Shown: positions 16,212-17,445 of the stretch, one piece after another
Layout of the letters: each line of letters begins with the position of its first letter
Numbering within the stretch: position 1 is the stretch's first letter
DNA from: an uncultured Cellvibrio sp.
GTDB lineage: Bacteria > Pseudomonadota > Gammaproteobacteria > Pseudomonadales > Cellvibrionaceae
Assembly (NCBI GenBank): GCA_946886255.1
Contig: CAMPIG010000047.1
Coordinates: forward strand, 1-17,445
DNA length: 17,445 nt
Direction: 5' to 3'
Position numbers and translations under genes: made by a program
The notes under the pieces: generated by a model
Told to the model about the DNA's origin: nothing
The model's database searches: none
What the model saw: only the letters and a program-made list of their open reading frames with translations

Positions 16212-16450
16212 GTTGTAAAGACGTAGCCAACCGTGCCAGTGATTATTTGGATAACCAAACCAATGCGGGACTGCGTTGGCAAATTCGTTTGCATTTAATG
16301 ATGTGCAGCCACTGCCGCCGATTCATGCGGCACCTGCGATTGACTCGCCACCTGGTAAAAAATACGGTTCAACAGGAAACGAGCGGTATTGATACTGAAG
16401 CAATTTATCGACGGGTTTTGCAGAGAGCCGAAATAGAAAAAAAATCCTGA
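16205..16450 (+). CDS. Small zinc-binding anti-sigma factor (zf-HC2/ZAS type)
   Basis: The 81-residue protein carries the ZAS motif His30-x3-Cys34-x2-Cys37 (HLMMCSHC), with Cys4 near the N-terminus as a likely fourth ligand. This fold binds sigma region 2/4 and can sense thiol oxidation or metals through zinc loss. No membrane span is present, so it should be cytoplasmic, unlike most membrane-bound anti-sigmas. Its ATG overlaps the sigma gene's stop by 7 bp, which favours coupled, near-equal synthesis of the two partners. A strong hairpin follows immediately. The ZAS motif is seen; the partner and the signal are inferred from position. Confidence 0.88.
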   Translation: MLSCKDVANRASDYLDNQTNAGLRWQIRLHLMMCSHCRRFMRHLRLTRHLVKNTVQQETSGIDTEAIYRRVLQRAEIEKKS

Positions 16451-16487
16451 TAACACCAAGCACCGGCCAATCCGGTGCTTGGTGTTA
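16451..16487. terminator. Terminator shared by the anti-sigma and RND genes
   Basis: A perfect 16-bp stem (TAACACCAAGCACCGG and its complement) with a CCAAT loop starts right after the anti-sigma stop codon and ends five bases before the RND stop codon. T-tracts are poor on the plus side; on the minus side TCAGGA and a run of eight T follow. Confidence 0.8.
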
Positions 16488-16492
16488 TTCAA

Positions 16493-17445
16493 TTAATGTG
16501 ATTCAACGTGGGTAGATGATTCTTCAAAAACCTGGAGTGGTTTATGGCTGGATGCCAGGAAGGTGTAAACTACCGGCAACACAAATAACGTGAATAACGT
16601 TCCTATCGATAATCCCGCCACCAGTACCAACCCGATGCTGTAACGGCTCATAGCACCGGCGCCAGTGGCTAACAGCAAAGGAATCAAACCGGCCACCATG
16701 GCCGCCGTGGTCATCAGGATCGGACGCAAGCGAATACGTGCAGCAAGACGAATCGCTTCGAAACGATCAAGACCACGATGCAACTGTTGCTCCTTGGCAA
16801 CTTCGCACATCAAGATACCGTGTTTACTGATCAAGCCCACCAAGGTAATCAAACCCACTTGAGTATAAATATTCATACTCGCCAATTCGAAACCCAACAT
16901 CAGCAACGCGCCGCATACTGCCATCGGTACCGACACCAGAATCACCAAGGGATCGCGCAGACTTTCAAACTGCGCCGCAAGTACCAGATAAATAATTAGC
17001 AAGGCGAGCAAAAACGTCATGTAAAGTGCAGAGCCTTCTTCAACGTATTGCCGCGACTCACCCAGAAAGTCATAACTAAAACCTTTGGGTAAGGATTTCT
17101 CTGCCTGCTCTTGCAAAAAGGTCACCGCCTCACCCATACCAGTACCGGGAAATAACACCGCACTCATGGTTACCGCATTAACCTGATTGTATTGCGGCAA
17201 GCTGCGCGGTTTACCCGTCAAGTCAAAATCAATCAGATTTTTTAACGGCACCGGCGTACCGGTCGCAGACATTACATGGTATTCACCTATCGCTTCCGGG
17301 GTCAGGCGGTCGATGCGTTCAACTTGCGGAATGACTTCGTAACTACGACTTTCAATATTGATACGATTGACATAGCCATCTCCCATCAATAGCGCCAGGG
17401 TCGAACCGATTTCTTCCATGGTGACACCATAAGCACCGGCCTTTT
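16493..17445 (-). CDS. RND multidrug efflux permease, C-terminal part (cut by window edge)
   Basis: The reading frame stays open to the right edge, so this is the C-terminal third (about 317 residues) of an inner-membrane RND pump of the HAE1 (AcrB-like) type, which exchanges protons for drugs with a membrane-fusion protein and outer-membrane channel. Seen in order: a porter-domain segment with AYGVTMEEIGSTLALLMGDG, DRLTPEAIGEYHV and GTPVPLKNLIDF; a second segment with FPGTGMGEAVTFLQE; then membrane helices including FLLALLIIYLVLAAQFESL, DPLVILVSVPMAVCGALL, VGLITLVGLISKHGILMCEV and the motif IRLRPILMTTAAMVAGLIPL. The C-terminus EESSTHVESH is normal. ATG 17419 is internal. The rest of the pump operon lies outside the window. 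Confidence 0.94.
   Translation of the reverse strand, partial: KAGAYGVTMEEIGSTLALLMGDGYVNRINIESRSYEVIPQVERIDRLTPEAIGEYHVMSATGTPVPLKNLIDFDLTGKPRSLPQYNQVNAVTMSAVLFPGTGMGEAVTFLQEQAEKSLPKGFSYDFLGESRQYVEEGSALYMTFLLALLIIYLVLAAQFESLRDPLVILVSVPMAVCGALLMLGFELASMNIYTQVGLITLVGLISKHGILMCEVAKEQQLHRGLDRFEAIRLAARIRLRPILMTTAAMVAGLIPLLLATGAGAMSRYSIGLVLVAGLSIGTLFTLFVLPVVYTFLASSHKPLQVFEESSTHVESH

Overview
The window looks like core chromosome of a gammaproteobacterium, most likely of the Cellvibrio/Pseudomonas branch. Supporting this are the order rpsP-rimM-trmD, the order thrS-infC-rpmI-rplT-pheS-pheT-ihfA-merR, an IbpA-type small heat-shock protein, and a long FabY-type ketoacyl synthase of the kind known from Pseudomonas. 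Species cannot be fixed from sequence alone.

Layout. 1-1150: the minus-strand operon rpsP, rimM and the start of trmD (30S maturation and tRNA m1G37), with a promoter with a GC-rich discriminator and a leader hairpin. 1213-4278: fabY (minus) diverges from a GlxA/AraC-type regulator (plus), with inverted repeats between them. 4283-4935: a convergent terminator, then ibpA (minus) with a well-matched sigma-32 promoter and a ROSE-type RNA thermometer over its Shine-Dalgarno. 4936-5613: about 680 bp without a convincing gene; the left half is GC-rich, hairpin-rich and of unknown origin, the right half AT-rich. 5614-6020: a short ribosome hibernation factor (plus), closed by a 20-bp perfect terminator shared with a convergent SapC-family gene (minus, 6041-6790). 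6944-7020: tRNA-Pro(GGG), minus.

7128-14603: the large minus-strand translation cluster, in transcription order thrS, infC, rpmI, rplT, terminator/attenuator, pheS, pheT, ihfA, merR-like gene. infC begins at a rare ATC codon. A long-range stem precedes rpmI. A terminator with overlapping Phe codons precedes pheS. Four CTAGNNN heptads lie between pheS and pheT.

14833-16450 (plus): a DoxX/HvfX-like membrane protein, an ECF sigma factor and a small zinc-binding anti-sigma, probably one self-regulated stress operon, ending in a 16-bp perfect hairpin shared with a convergent RND efflux permease (minus, cut by the right edge).

Most of the window is conserved housekeeping sequence. The parts most worth a second look are the regulatory RNA elements, the fabY/GlxA-like divergon, the unexplained block at 4940-5300, the CTAG heptads, and the DoxX-sigma-anti-sigma operon that lacks the bufferin genes usually linked to this DoxX type.
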